DNA of 59,195 bases, from the IMG/VR virus record IMGVR_UViG_3300044825_002433, positions 1-59,195 of that record; one strand, given 5' to 3'. Of the stretch, positions 17,901-25,075 are shown one piece after another; the first letter of the stretch is position 1, and the number at the start of each line of letters is the position of its first letter. Under the pieces are notes generated by a model. That model made no database searches and was not told where the DNA came from. It saw nothing but the letters and a program-made list of their open reading frames with translations. The DNA comes from a virus. The position numbers and the translations under genes are program-made.

Positions 17901-19607
17901 GGTGCTTTAACCTACAGCAACGCCGAACAAGCCAAGTTCGACGTCAAGGACGACCTGCTGCGTGTGGTCAAGAGCCTCCGCAAACGGAACGTCCCCACCT
18001 ACCAAGACGGGTTCTATCGCTGCGTTTGCGATCCAACCTTCTTGCTGCACCTGCGCCAAAACAGCGACTTCCGTGAAGTTGCTCGTTATCCCGGCAATGG
18101 GCAGATCAACCCGCTCATGTCTTCGATGCAGCCTAACGCTGCCATCTACATGGGCCAAGGTTTCGGCCAAGCCACTTTCGTGGCGGGCGAACCCATCATG
18201 CCTAAACAAACCTGGGCCTGCGCGGCGTGAGTCGCGTAGCAAACGGGGTGAATTCAGGGAACCCCTCCTTAAATAAAGGGGAATCCTGAGCCAAGCCGAC
18301 TGAGGAATCGGTCGGAAGGTGCAACGATCAGGAGTCGAGTCCAGACCGGACAGTAATACTCCCACGAGCGCCCCGCTACTCAGATGCGTTTAGCCACAGC
18401 AAAGCTTCTACTCGCTTTCTAGGGATACATACTTCTTGGTTAATCTCATACAACCAAGATAGTACTTCTTTCGGTTTTTTCCCGAAAGTGATTGTATAAA
18501 AAGGTTTCTGAGATTTCAGAAGTTTTTCTGTAATCGAGCAAGAAACTTTAAACTCTTCGGATACCCAGCTATTCCAGATAGCTATAAGGTCCATTGAGCA
18601 AGAACCAAAATTTAATGTTTTGGTTTGGTTTTTTATACAACCATCTCCATCTAAAAGTCCTCTCAAATAATGAGGACGCAATTCCTTGGAAAGACCAGTG
18701 TAAGCTTTATTTTTTGTTGTGTCTTCTGTTATTCCAAAACGTCTTAAACAATCTACTAATACACGGTTGTATACTCTCAACCGTCCGTAACTGGTGTTGT
18801 TTTTGTCTCCTCTGGAATATATAGCTACTTTAGAAGCACTTTTGAGTTCCACAGCTAGTGTTTCGAGGACACAATAATCAGGTTCTTTAAGTTCTATGCT
18901 CAAAAATTTATTTTTGTCATAGCTCAAACAACCGTCTGTGGCTATTAATCCAAGGAAATATGCTTTTCTTGGTGTATCTATCTCGGCAAAATACAAACTT
19001 TCGGGTGAATCTAAATTTTTGTGAGGAGTTCCTTCTCCTGGCAGTAGTATCTCGCCCGTAAGCCGACCTTGACGACTTTCTGTTTTTTCGGTAAAGGACC
19101 GTATCCCGTATTTTTTCCTTAGAGAAAAAACCGTGGATACAGCCAAATTTAGTTGTTTGGCAATCTGAGTATCTGAAAATTGGAAAGTTAAAGTTTCTAA
19201 AACTTTTGGGTCGACTGTAACTTTTTTGCCTTGAGCCATGTGAGTAGATGAGATGATCTGAGCTGCATCAATGGGAAAGATGCAGATCTAGGGGATAAAG
19301 AGCCCCTAGGATAACACACCTGACGGGTTTCGTGTTCGAAGGAGTGCGCTTTTTCGAGTCCACCAACATGCCTTCGCAGTCTCAGACTGCAACTATCGGT
19401 GGTTCTGCCGCTTCTTACGAAGCTGCAATTGGTATGTTCTTCGGTCCTCAGAGTGTTGGCGTCGGCATCGGCGGTAACAACGCTCAGGTTCTTTTGAACA
19501 ACAATGACGACTTCAGCCGTTTCATCATGATGATTTGGAGCCTGTACGCAGGTTTCGAACTTCTGAACGCTGATTTCGCCACCATCGCTTACTCCTTTAA
19601 CGCTTGA
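14857..19607 (+). CDS. Major capsid protein, five exons split by four group I introns
   Basis: The proposed join is 14857-14907, 15263-15544, 16506-16619, 17796-18203 and 19323-19607, giving 379 residues (17+94+38+136+94), a normal size for an HK97-fold capsid protein. Each junction keeps frame, follows a U at the exon end and a G at the intron end, and restores protein sense: ELYR/PAYVVEMAAEP, TLALA/RETLITAQ, TPVVA/RWRDRVF, EPIMP/TGFVFEGVRFF. The start is TTG 14857, with GGAGG eight bases before it and an in-frame stop just upstream. Position after portal and scaffold fits the capsid gene. Unspliced, every exon hits a stop within a few codons. Splice points are inferred. Confidence 0.82.
14908..15262 (+). 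ncRNA. Group I intron 1 (no endonuclease gene)
   Basis: A 355-base intron with the core strings GTGAATTGCTGGAAC, AATCAGCAGCGAAGCC, GTTCAGAGACTAGA and GATATAGTCC in order. Near the 3' end is a hairpin with GGAA/TTCC paired round the loop ATAAAGAG that all four introns share. CTAGATAA/TTATCTAG makes a perfect hairpin near the 5' end. It contains no long frame, so it is the minimal form of this intron family. The P1 pairing is poor by eye, so the 5' boundary is the least certain of the four. Confidence 0.8.
15263..15544 (+). CDS. Capsid gene exon 2
   Basis: This exon encodes 94 residues from PAYVVEMAAEP to TLALA, including DRYRFWGNPG. It meets TGA directly after the proposed splice site, at 15545-15547. 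An isolated 88-residue gene from ATG 15281 would be a misreading. Confidence 0.8.
15545..16505 (+). ncRNA. Group I intron 2, with a sense-strand endonuclease gene
   Basis: A 961-base intron. P1 can be drawn between the exon end TCGCT and GGTGA ten bases into the intron, with the usual U-G pair at the splice site. The core holds GTGAATTGCTGGAAC, AAATCAGCAGCCGAGC, AAGGTTCAACGACTAG and GATATAGTCTG. The terminal hairpin is GAGG-ATAAAGAG-CCTC. The intron ends AACTTG before exon 3. A LAGLIDADG gene occupies most of its length. Confidence 0.85.
15628..16380 (+). CDS. LAGLIDADG homing endonuclease (intron 2)
   Basis: A 250-residue frame on the sense strand. The two helix motifs are KACLFGDGWLG (about residue 30) and LAVLWCDDGSV (about residue 145), as in the LAGLIDADG_2 style, with tracts between that would form the DNA-contacting saddles. 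Such enzymes cut intronless alleles and spread the intron. The first ATG lies within the intron core: its first dozen codons overlap AAGGTTCAACGACTAG, so a later start is possible. It is read from the same strand as the capsid gene, unlike the other two intron genes here. Confidence 0.82.
   Translation: MMSNHLEGSTTRVGGCTLDLLPSADQAFLKACLFGDGWLGLQRKKYVHLRIGHSAKQLNWLTYKAKKINQILNKDRKILGPYKQSDGSNKDKIHYSYLYCVDDHELFSPWFDRWYEVPSVGKVIKHVTPDFLSGLGLPELAVLWCDDGSVSSSDRVTKHYLKDGTLREYPYVEAQGQIALCSLDYEEHQLVREWLYSITGVKWRYSPRSKENRATLNIGKRALREFLPLIAPHIPSFMAYKVDSSHCRIR
16506..16619 (+). CDS. Capsid gene exon 3
   Basis: This exon encodes 38 residues, RETLITAQRLL to DDYTPVVA. It is the shortest internal exon and too short to look like a gene alone. 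A TAG follows one base after its end. The codons stay in frame with exons 2 and 4 only if both neighbouring introns are removed. Confidence 0.75.
16620..17795 (+). ncRNA. Group I intron 3, with an antisense endonuclease gene
   Basis: A 1176-base intron. The exon end TCGCT can pair with GGTGA just before GAATTGCTGG. Core strings GTGAATTGCTGGAAG, TAATCAGCAGCCAAGCC, AAGGTTCAACGACTAG and GATATAGTCTA match introns 1 and 2. The shared hairpin is ATCGG-ATAAAGAG-CCGAT. It ends GAGACAGG before exon 4. The endonuclease gene lies on the opposite strand between the conserved CACGAG string and GATATAGTC. Confidence 0.85.
16845..17726 (-). CDS. LAGLIDADG homing endonuclease, antisense in intron 3
   Basis: A 293-residue leftward protein. 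An N-terminal helix-turn-helix (LTSLYSDAEISRSFGLSRTAATHARKK split over residues 28-54) precedes two LAGLIDADG helices: AYWLGLIAADGWI with Asp112 and FWLRGYFDGNGSI near residue 210. Both acidic residues are present, so cleavage activity is plausible. Because it is antisense to the capsid gene, it cannot be translated from the capsid pre-mRNA and needs its own promoter on the minus strand. Confidence 0.85.
   Translation of the reverse strand: MLDYIFTFFDVTERALTDLTKEELDELTSLYSDAEISRSFGLSRTAATHARKKHGVLSYAQKKGERKYSDVYEAKPGAKRVFSYRKSGANENFFSDIDSPRKAYWLGLIAADGWIVREHNEPKGFAIALKEADSYLLEHFAEDLGYPGLLRKERETNNLWQIKLTAKNAAVHLMKAGVPPKKSLIVEAPKLPHSLFIFWLRGYFDGNGSISKRKNSIEAKITTGSKLLAEQLKEFLNKEHIYPTLDGVDKEYNLRMYSKNALHFGELIYANASEDVPCLLRKRDLFFVVEGQV
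17796..18203 (+). CDS. Capsid gene exon 4
   Basis: This is the largest exon, 136 residues from RWRDRVFINELL to EPIMP. If unspliced it would run on through KQTWACAA to a stop at 18230. The proposed 5' splice site after ATGCCT allows a four-pair P1 with GGGC ten bases downstream, the same spacing as in intron 2. Confidence 0.8.
18204..19322 (+). ncRNA. Group I intron 4, with an antisense endonuclease gene
   Basis: A 1119-base intron. Where introns 1-3 have GCTG paired with CAGC, this one has CAGG (GTGAATTCAGGGAAC) with CCTG (AATCCTGAGCCAAGCC), a compensatory change that supports the pairing. AAGGTGCAACGATCAG is the variant of the core string. The shared hairpin is GGGG-ATAAAGAG-CCCC. It ends CACACCTG before exon 5. 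The endonuclease gene is again on the opposite strand. Confidence 0.85.
18376..19239 (-). CDS. LAGLIDADG homing endonuclease, antisense in intron 4
   Basis: A 287-residue leftward protein related in layout to the intron 3 enzyme: an N-terminal helix-turn-helix (FSDTQIAKQLNLAVSTVFSL, residues 21-40), then AYFLGLIATDGCL (Asp102) and HYLRGLLDGDGCI near residue 200. Both catalytic Asp positions are kept. The phrase DTPRKAY before the first motif matches DSPRKAY in the other enzyme, so the two share recent ancestry. It too needs a minus-strand promoter. Confidence 0.85.
   Translation of the reverse strand: MAQGKKVTVDPKVLETLTFQFSDTQIAKQLNLAVSTVFSLRKKYGIRSFTEKTESRQGRLTGEILLPGEGTPHKNLDSPESLYFAEIDTPRKAYFLGLIATDGCLSYDKNKFLSIELKEPDYCVLETLAVELKSASKVAIYSRGDKNNTSYGRLRVYNRVLVDCLRRFGITEDTTKNKAYTGLSKELRPHYLRGLLDGDGCIKNQTKTLNFGSCSMDLIAIWNSWVSEEFKVSCSITEKLLKSQKPFYTITFGKKPKEVLSWLYEINQEVCIPRKRVEALLWLNASE
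19323..19607 (+). CDS. Capsid gene exon 5
   Basis: The C-terminal 94 residues, TGFVFEGVRFFESTN through FATIAYSFNA, then TGA. The hydrophobic strand-rich end and GGNNAQVLLN region suit the capsid core. It is followed after 14 bases by the next virion gene with GAGGAG as ribosome-binding site. Confidence 0.8.
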   Translation, partial: TGFVFEGVRFFESTNMPSQSQTATIGGSAASYEAAIGMFFGPQSVGVGIGGNNAQVLLNNNDDFSRFIMMIWSLYAGFELLNADFATIAYSFNA

Positions 19608-19621
19608 GGAGATAACTAACG

Positions 19622-20494
19622 ATGGCTATCAACCCTAATCAGATTTCGGTTGCCAAGATTTATCCTGGTAACTACACCAACGTCCTGCGTTATTGGCACG
19701 ACCCTAAGTCCGTTACTTATCTCAATGAGAACGGGACTAGCGAAACGCTGATCAACCAGCCCGTTGGCGGCCCCGTGGGCGCAGTTGTTCGCCCCGGTTG
19801 GATTGCTCAACAAGCCATTGGGTATGTTGATCTGTCTTACCAAGCTCTGGGCACCAGCAACCAGCTGGATTACTACGCCACGCCTTACGGCTCTGGCCTG
19901 AACAACGATAACGTTGCGTTCACCAACGCCAACGTCATCATCCCTTCGCCCGACGCCTACAAGGATGTTCGTGCTGACATCACCAACGGTATCACCGTGC
20001 CTTCGGGTGCTTTTGTGTACCGTCTGAGCCTCCGTGTTGACGGCGGTGATGTGGTGTCTAGCGGTGTTGGCGGCGGTTCTGCCACTCCGACTCTGGGTCT
20101 CGGCCCTGCTGTCGGCGTGGGTCTGAACACCACCCCCACCCCCAGCGGTTTCTTTGCAACCGTTGTTGGCGCAAGCAGCCGCATCGAGAACGGTTCGTTC
20201 AATTCCAGCAATGCCTGGAACATGGCGAACGCACATCGTGTGACTGCCGACACCACCTACAGGCTTTTCGCTGTGGGTAATCTTGGCGGTGCTGCCGCTT
20301 CCGGCCTCGCTCAGGCTTCTGGTGTGTACGATCCTCGTGCTCGTGCCGGTCGTCTTAGCGGTAAGGACAAGGCACTCGCTATTTGCGAAGTGTGTTGGCT
20401 GGTTCCCGACGAAGCTCCTACTCGTTCCGATCTGGCTCTGCAGCCTGCCGGCATCATCGAGTCCAACGTGTACACCTCGACCAGTCCTTCCTGA
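19622..20494 (+). CDS. Capsid-associated or decoration-type protein
   Basis: A 290-residue protein immediately downstream of the capsid gene, preceded by GAGGAG and ended by a strong terminator. It is rich in Gly, Asn, Ser and Thr, beta-rich, with a Gly/Pro linker near residues 155-180. Its codon use (many GCC, GGC, ACC) looks like that of the capsid exons, as expected for an abundant protein. A head decoration or second capsid protein is inferred from position; no family is recognised. Confidence 0.65.
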   Translation: MAINPNQISVAKIYPGNYTNVLRYWHDPKSVTYLNENGTSETLINQPVGGPVGAVVRPGWIAQQAIGYVDLSYQALGTSNQLDYYATPYGSGLNNDNVAFTNANVIIPSPDAYKDVRADITNGITVPSGAFVYRLSLRVDGGDVVSSGVGGGSATPTLGLGPAVGVGLNTTPTPSGFFATVVGASSRIENGSFNSSNAWNMANAHRVTADTTYRLFAVGNLGGAAASGLAQASGVYDPRARAGRLSGKDKALAICEVCWLVPDEAPTRSDLALQPAGIIESNVYTSTSPS

Positions 20495-20512
20495 CGGTTG
20501 GGATACACAACT

Positions 20513-20541
20513 AAGCCCCTCTTCGGAGGGGCTTTTTTTTA
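20513..20541 (+). terminator. Strong intrinsic terminator after the capsid operon
   Basis: AAGCCCCTC and GAGGGGCTT pair perfectly round the tetraloop TTCG and are followed by a run of T. It lies 19 bases after the stop at 20494 and ends the capsid transcript before the leftward gene at 20552. Confidence 0.92.
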
Positions 20542-20551
20542 TGGGGTTATG

Positions 20552-21070
20552 TTATTTTTTTAGAGTTTCCTGAATTTTATCTTCAAGTAGTTTCAGTTTT
20601 ATTTGAGTTAATCTTTCGTCAGGATCTAAACTGAACGCTCTGTTTCCTGTTTGTGGATCTAATATGTCCACAGCGCGGCGTGCCCAAGCTTCTGGGTTTA
20701 TTTGATCTAACATTTTTGCTGTTCGTCCCAGAGCTCCCACCGTGGGAGGAGCCGCCACTCCCAAGCCCCGCATCAACTCATACGACCGGCGGACATCAGG
20801 AGATCCAGTCTGAGTTGCTGCAGATGCTCGAATAACTCCGGGAGCGTAGGTAGCTACATCAGCCGGAAATAACGCAGACGCTGCAACACCAGCTCCTCCC
20901 ACGGCTGCGGCTCGGCGTGCAGCTGCTTCCCTCTCTAACCCCGCTTTTCTATTAGCTGCGTATTCCCCAACCATGTTGAGAACATCTCCCAGGAAAGGAA
21001 CGGCTCGCGCTCCTTTCTGCAGGAACCTGGGGACTCGGAAGGGAAAATCCATCAGCGTGGGTTGACACAC
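20552..21070 (-). CDS. Unrecognised helical protein
   Basis: A 172-residue leftward protein rich in Ala and Arg. It has a hydrophobic Gly/Ala segment (AAAVGGAGVAASALFP, about residues 54-69) after a basic helix (ANRKAGLEREAAARR), and a charged C-terminal helix (RLTQIKLKLLEDKIQETLKK). ATG 21052 (MDFPFRVPRF) is an alternative start. It lies antisense between two rightward virion genes; membrane association is possible from the hydrophobic stretch. Confidence 0.55.
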   Translation of the reverse strand: MCQPTLMDFPFRVPRFLQKGARAVPFLGDVLNMVGEYAANRKAGLEREAAARRAAAVGGAGVAASALFPADVATYAPGVIRASAATQTGSPDVRRSYELMRGLGVAAPPTVGALGRTAKMLDQINPEAWARRAVDILDPQTGNRAFSLDPDERLTQIKLKLLEDKIQETLKK

Positions 21071-21113
21071 CCTATTGACATCCTACTGTAATATACACAC
21101 AGATCCTGTTCAC

Positions 21114-21551
21114 ATGATGACTGCGACTCAGATCAAAGAGTTCACTTTTAAACCCAATGGCGTAAAGATTGAAGTTTTAAATAGTCACGACGAAGGTGAA
21201 TATTTTATGGTTCGGTCTTACACGACCGGTAAGGTTTTCTTCGCGCACAAGAGTCAGATTCTCGAAGAGCTTAAAGAGAAAGAAGAAACAGGAGACAAAC
21301 CCAAACAGCGCCGTGGGCGGCAGATCGTTAAGCCCGAAGTTCAGGCGTTTAATCGAATTAACTTGAATTCTGCTACGCCCGAGTTACTTACTCAAATTCT
21401 TAAAGGTGTTGGTCTTAAAACTGCGATTCAAATTAAGGAACTTCAGCAGAGCCTTCCTGGTGAACGTTTCAGCAAATTGGATCAACTGAAAGCTATTACT
21501 CAAGTTGATTGGGATTCCGTTCTGGAAAACGGAAATGTGTATGTTGAATGA
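21114..21551 (+). CDS. Protein with C-terminal helix-hairpin-helix domain
   Basis: About 145 residues. The first half is beta-rich (KIEVLNSHDEGEYFMVRSY), a basic linker follows (KPKQRRGRQIVK), and the last 60 residues, INLNSATPELLTQILKGVG then IKELQQSLPG, form a ComEA-like helix-hairpin-helix that contacts DNA backbone non-specifically. The adjacent ATG at 21117 is equally possible as start. Its end overlaps the convergent HNH gene by 56 bases. The role in the phage is unknown; DNA handling near the head is a reasonable guess. Confidence 0.7.
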   Translation: MMTATQIKEFTFKPNGVKIEVLNSHDEGEYFMVRSYTTGKVFFAHKSQILEELKEKEETGDKPKQRRGRQIVKPEVQAFNRINLNSATPELLTQILKGVGLKTAIQIKELQQSLPGERFSKLDQLKAITQVDWDSVLENGNVYVE

Positions 21552-22053
21552 CGTTTAAATTAGCAAATTCTCCGAAATATTTTTTGGCCGCTTCGTTATA
21601 TGCGTTAGCGGCCTCTTCTTTTTTGTTGTAATACCCTAAAGACACTTGTTTTTCATTTATTTTTATGTAGGCGTGCCATTTTCCTTTTGTGTGTCTGCGA
21701 ACTCCTTTATATCCTGATTTGTTATTTCTTTTTTTACTGCTATTTTGATTTTGCTGTGTTTGCGTAGCCTTTCTGAGATTTTTTATATCGTTATTAGTTC
21801 TGTTTCTATCTACGTGATCTATTTGAAGTTCTCCAGGATCCTCGCCGTAAAAAATATACCAGATTAATCTGTGAGCTAAATACAGTTTATTATCTATTCT
21901 TACGTAATAATATCCAGTTTTCTTATTCAAACATCCTGCTCGACTTCCTTTTTGTGCACGTGGACCTTTATCCACCCTCCACACCAGGTTGCTTGGGGAT
22001 CTGCCATCAATAGTTAGTTCTTCTTTTACGATGCTAGGAATTGTTAATTTCAC
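21496..22053 (-). CDS. HNH endonuclease with AP2 domain
   Basis: A 185-residue free-standing homing-type nuclease. The HNH_3 region runs about residues 60-110 (LAHRLIWYIFYG, then QIDHVDRNRTNNDIKNLR with the His-Asn-His residues). An AP2 DNA-binding domain follows (SGYKGVRRHTKGKWHAYI, then YYNKKEEAANAYN). The length is normal. It is antisense to its neighbours and overlaps the 3' end of the helix-hairpin-helix gene, as for a recent insertion. AT-rich base use differs from the capsid genes. Confidence 0.9.
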   Translation of the reverse strand: MKLTIPSIVKEELTIDGRSPSNLVWRVDKGPRAQKGSRAGCLNKKTGYYYVRIDNKLYLAHRLIWYIFYGEDPGELQIDHVDRNRTNNDIKNLRKATQTQQNQNSSKKRNNKSGYKGVRRHTKGKWHAYIKINEKQVSLGYYNKKEEAANAYNEAAKKYFGEFANLNVIQHTHFRFPERNPNQLE

Positions 22054-22090
22054 GTAAACTAGGTTTAATAAGATTCGAGGACTCTAGCAC

Positions 22091-22711
22091 GTGGCTCAGC
22101 TCACACAACAAGAGCTAGAACAAATTCAGAGTTATTTAGCTCAACAGGGTGTTGTATTTCAAGCTACAACAACAGATGCAACTAAAAGAGAAGTAATTTA
22201 CGCAGCGATAAATCAGATAACCAGAAACCCTGCGCAGGTTTTTGGGTATCGTCTTGACGACTTTAACTTCAGTAGGGTTTCATATTTCCTTGGATATAAT
22301 ATAGCAACTGTACCTGCTGGAGACTACGCCAGATTAGTTGAAGCGTGTAACAGCGTTCCTAGTGAATTTTACTACGATAAAATTATTGCACAAATCGAAC
22401 GGTGTGAAGAAGCAGAGCGTTTAACTGAATTAGCTACTGGAAGAGCTACGAGCCGTCAGGAGACGATTTTAGGGGACGTCAGTCGTTCTATTAATATTCA
22501 AGATAAAAAAGAAACGGCTAAGATCTGGAGAGATAATTTTTTATATGAGTGCGATCGTTTAGCGCACATGCTTTACATACCCAACTACAGGGACCCCGTG
22601 GCAGCTCGGTACAGGTTCGAACGTAGCGGAGGCGAGTTTATTCAAGCTCTACCTGGGCCTCCTGACGTTTCTCGTGCTGACAGGTTGTATTTTTACGCAA
22701 ACTGGCGATAA
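22091..22711 (+). CDS. Unrecognised, possible head-completion protein
   Basis: A 206-residue mainly helical protein from GTG 22091 (ACGTGGCTCAG). It begins with TQQELEQIQSYL and ends with an aromatic-rich tail (RADRLYFYANWR). The order capsid, decoration, small gene, this gene would suit a neck or connector protein, but there is no motif to prove it. Confidence 0.55.
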   Translation: MAQLTQQELEQIQSYLAQQGVVFQATTTDATKREVIYAAINQITRNPAQVFGYRLDDFNFSRVSYFLGYNIATVPAGDYARLVEACNSVPSEFYYDKIIAQIERCEEAERLTELATGRATSRQETILGDVSRSINIQDKKETAKIWRDNFLYECDRLAHMLYIPNYRDPVAARYRFERSGGEFIQALPGPPDVSRADRLYFYANWR

Positions 22712-22743
22712 ACGCTATATTTATTAAAGACTGGTATAACTTC

Positions 22744-24492
22744 ATGGGCCTATCCAACTACGGCGAAGGGCTTAAAGCAGTATTAAATCTGATCAATAAT
22801 CCTGCAGCTGTTCGTCAAATCCAGGCCCTTCCAGAATCCGTTGCTGGTAGCGTCGGAGATCTGTTACGTACGTTCGAACAAGCAGGTAAATCTGGACTTT
22901 TAGGTGATGCTGCTAAGCAGAAACTCCTGTATGGTGGGCAACCCCCTAAAGCTGGCCCTATTCCGACGAAGGCTCTGGAGGCCACGCAACTTCCCCTCCC
23001 CCTAAAATCTCGGACCGGTCGCCCCGTTACAAGTTCGGTCCCACGACCGACGGCACGTAACACAGAGACTCTTCAAAACCTTTCGCGTACCCGCGTGGCT
23101 GATATGCCGCGTGTGCCTCGTTTCGGAGAGGTTCCCGGTCAGCTTCCCTTGAATGCTGCTCCTATTCCTGAGTTTAGTTACTCTGGACCTTATGTTTCCC
23201 CGCGTCCTGAATGGGGTCCTTCGGCTCTTCCCCTCTCCGTTCGGGAAGCTGATCCTGAAACTTTAGGTCTTTTGAAGTCTCTTGAACCCGGAACTGTCGA
23301 CAGTCTTGCTCGTTTAGCTGACGACCTTGCCAACGAGTATGGAGTCTCTGCCGGCGAAGCTCTCAAAAACATTACCGGCCCCGGCGGTACTGATTACTTA
23401 GCTTATTTAAATACATCCCGTAAGCTTGCGGCAGTTCCCGAAGCTCGTTCGGGTGCGACTGTCGTCGGTGATTCCGGAGTTATTCCTCCGGCAACTCCAG
23501 CCGGCGCTATTCCGAGTGGCCCTGGCGGAGCTCTTGTTCCGTCTCCCGCAGGTGGTGTCTCTATGCGCACGGAGCGTCTCGTAGGTCCTGAGACAATCGA
23601 TGCAGAGTTTCGTATTATCCGAGACCTTCCGTCTGGCAGTCAGCGAGGCGCCGTTCCTTCGGCGACTCAAGATTTGAATGCTGCGGCTGCGCGTGCCGGT
23701 TTAAGCCGTGGGCAGTTGGCGGCAATTGTCGGAGGAGCCGGCGCTGTCGGTCTAGCTGCCGGTATGCCTCTTTTCCGCGAGCGCGAACCAGATCCCTCCT
23801 TGCGTTTAACGGATGAGCAGCTTTATCCCCCAGGTCAAGTCCCCTCCGCCATTACGTCGGTTCCTTCTAGAGGCGCAGAAAGATCTGATTCTCCTGTATT
23901 ACCTGGGCGTAGTGTTTCTTCTCCCATGGGTGCTGCTGGTCGCGGCCGCTCCGTGGTTGGCCAAACAGGCAGCGGACAAGTGGTGGTCGCTCAAGATGAT
24001 CAAGACAGCAACTATCGTCAAGCCCGAGCCAACGCTTTAGCTGGTATTCCTAAAACTCCTGGTGAGTTCTCGAAGATCGCTGATTATTACAAAGCTCGGG
24101 AAGCTTACGCAGCCCAGCCCGAAGTTCGCGCTCAATTAGCTCGTGAAGCTTCGATGCTCCCAGGTGCGGCTCCTCAAACTCCAACTTGGGCTGCCTCTAA
24201 CCCCACGCTGGCTTATGAGATGATCCAGCGAGCTAAAGCCCGCCCCGATCTGTCCCAACAGACACCCCAAGCACAGGGGATGACCATGGGTGCTCAGATG
24301 GGTGATAACTCGAACAACAACTTCATCGGTAATGTTGAGTCAGCCGGTAGCGCGGTCATCGATCGTAGTTCGGGTGCTGCGGATCTCGAGGATGCCACAC
24401 GTCCTCTGATTCGTCCGACCTTGAACCGGATTCCTCTTGGTGGTCGGATGATTCCTCTGGGCGGCGGGTATCCCACCGTTCCTATGGGCTGA
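22744..24492 (+). CDS. Large Pro/Gly-rich virion protein
   Basis: A 582-residue protein with an N-terminal helical part, long Pro/Gly/Ser-rich regions (about residues 70-150 and 235-275), one hydrophobic glycine-packed segment (LAAIVGGAGAVGLAAGMPLF, about residues 325-344) and a flexible C-terminus. One possible membrane helix in a disordered virion protein recalls ejected internal proteins, but this is inference. The spacer before it holds GGTATAACTT, a possible -10 box. Confidence 0.6.
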   Translation: MGLSNYGEGLKAVLNLINNPAAVRQIQALPESVAGSVGDLLRTFEQAGKSGLLGDAAKQKLLYGGQPPKAGPIPTKALEATQLPLPLKSRTGRPVTSSVPRPTARNTETLQNLSRTRVADMPRVPRFGEVPGQLPLNAAPIPEFSYSGPYVSPRPEWGPSALPLSVREADPETLGLLKSLEPGTVDSLARLADDLANEYGVSAGEALKNITGPGGTDYLAYLNTSRKLAAVPEARSGATVVGDSGVIPPATPAGAIPSGPGGALVPSPAGGVSMRTERLVGPETIDAEFRIIRDLPSGSQRGAVPSATQDLNAAAARAGLSRGQLAAIVGGAGAVGLAAGMPLFREREPDPSLRLTDEQLYPPGQVPSAITSVPSRGAERSDSPVLPGRSVSSPMGAAGRGRSVVGQTGSGQVVVAQDDQDSNYRQARANALAGIPKTPGEFSKIADYYKAREAYAAQPEVRAQLAREASMLPGAAPQTPTWAASNPTLAYEMIQRAKARPDLSQQTPQAQGMTMGAQMGDNSNNNFIGNVESAGSAVIDRSSGAADLEDATRPLIRPTLNRIPLGGRMIPLGGGYPTVPMG

Positions 24493-24514
24493 TCGCTAAC
24501 TCAGGAGAACCCCC

Positions 24515-25033
24515 GTGGCTAATTACTTCACCGGCGCAACCTCGATCAAGCAACCCTATCCGATGACTTCAGTTCCTGAAGGTCAGTTTGGATCAACGGG
24601 TTCCTTGGAATCTCCCCTATATCTCTCCGGTAATAGAGCTCTTTTTGAGCCTCTGCCGGGTTTGAGCGGTATATCCGGCCCTCGTGGAGCTAGCCCCGTT
24701 ATGGCTGGTTCTGAACCTCCCACTAAGTCTGTCGGTTGGGGTGAGCAAGTCGGCTCTCTTTTACAAGGTATTGGAAAACTAGGTGCTGGGTTGGGGGCCG
24801 GTATTGCCGCGGCACGTGGGCTTCCTATGGCGGGGCAGATGCTCTCTGGTTACTACGAGGAAAAAACCGGAGATCGCGACCAAAGCGAAGAAAGTTCTTT
24901 GGAGAAGGCTTTAAAAGCCCTTCGTGAGGCTGGTCTTATTTCAGCACTTAGCCTGGATACTGGAGACTCTGCTCCTATAGGTAGCGGAGCCGGTTTCGAG
25001 GTTCCGTCCTATGAAGGCCTGAAACTCAGCTGA
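24515..25033 (+). CDS. Gly-rich virion-module protein
   Basis: A 172-residue protein from GTG 24515, with CAGGAG eight bases upstream. The centre is a glycine-rich hydrophobic stretch (LLQGIGKLGAGLGAGIAAAR, residues 83-102), followed by a charged helix (SSLEKALKALREAGLI). It resembles in style the glycine-zipper proteins at 1537 and 22744, and they may act together at a membrane. Not recognised. Confidence 0.55.
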   Translation: MANYFTGATSIKQPYPMTSVPEGQFGSTGSLESPLYLSGNRALFEPLPGLSGISGPRGASPVMAGSEPPTKSVGWGEQVGSLLQGIGKLGAGLGAGIAAARGLPMAGQMLSGYYEEKTGDRDQSEESSLEKALKALREAGLISALSLDTGDSAPIGSGAGFEVPSYEGLKLS

Positions 25034-25075
25034 TTCCCTCAGCTAACTCCACCCCTATCGCTCTGGTGTGCACTT

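Noticed and set aside
15281-19607. Separate small genes from 15281, 17811 and 19332
   Set aside because: They are capsid exons; each lacks a translation start signal and becomes continuous after intron removal.
19616-20236. Antisense frame of 206 codons over the gene at 19622
   Set aside because: It is a shadow of GC-rich third positions in a well-supported rightward gene; composition is His/Arg/Gly-random.
21062-21094. Two TTGACA boxes before the gene at 21114 as sigma-70 promoter
   Set aside because: TTGACA occurs at 21062 and 21075, but no TATAAT-like box lies at proper spacing; the best is TACTGT. Too weak to list.
23407-23670. Leftward frames within the 582-residue virion protein
   Set aside because: Arg/Ser-rich antisense shadows of a Pro/Gly-rich gene.
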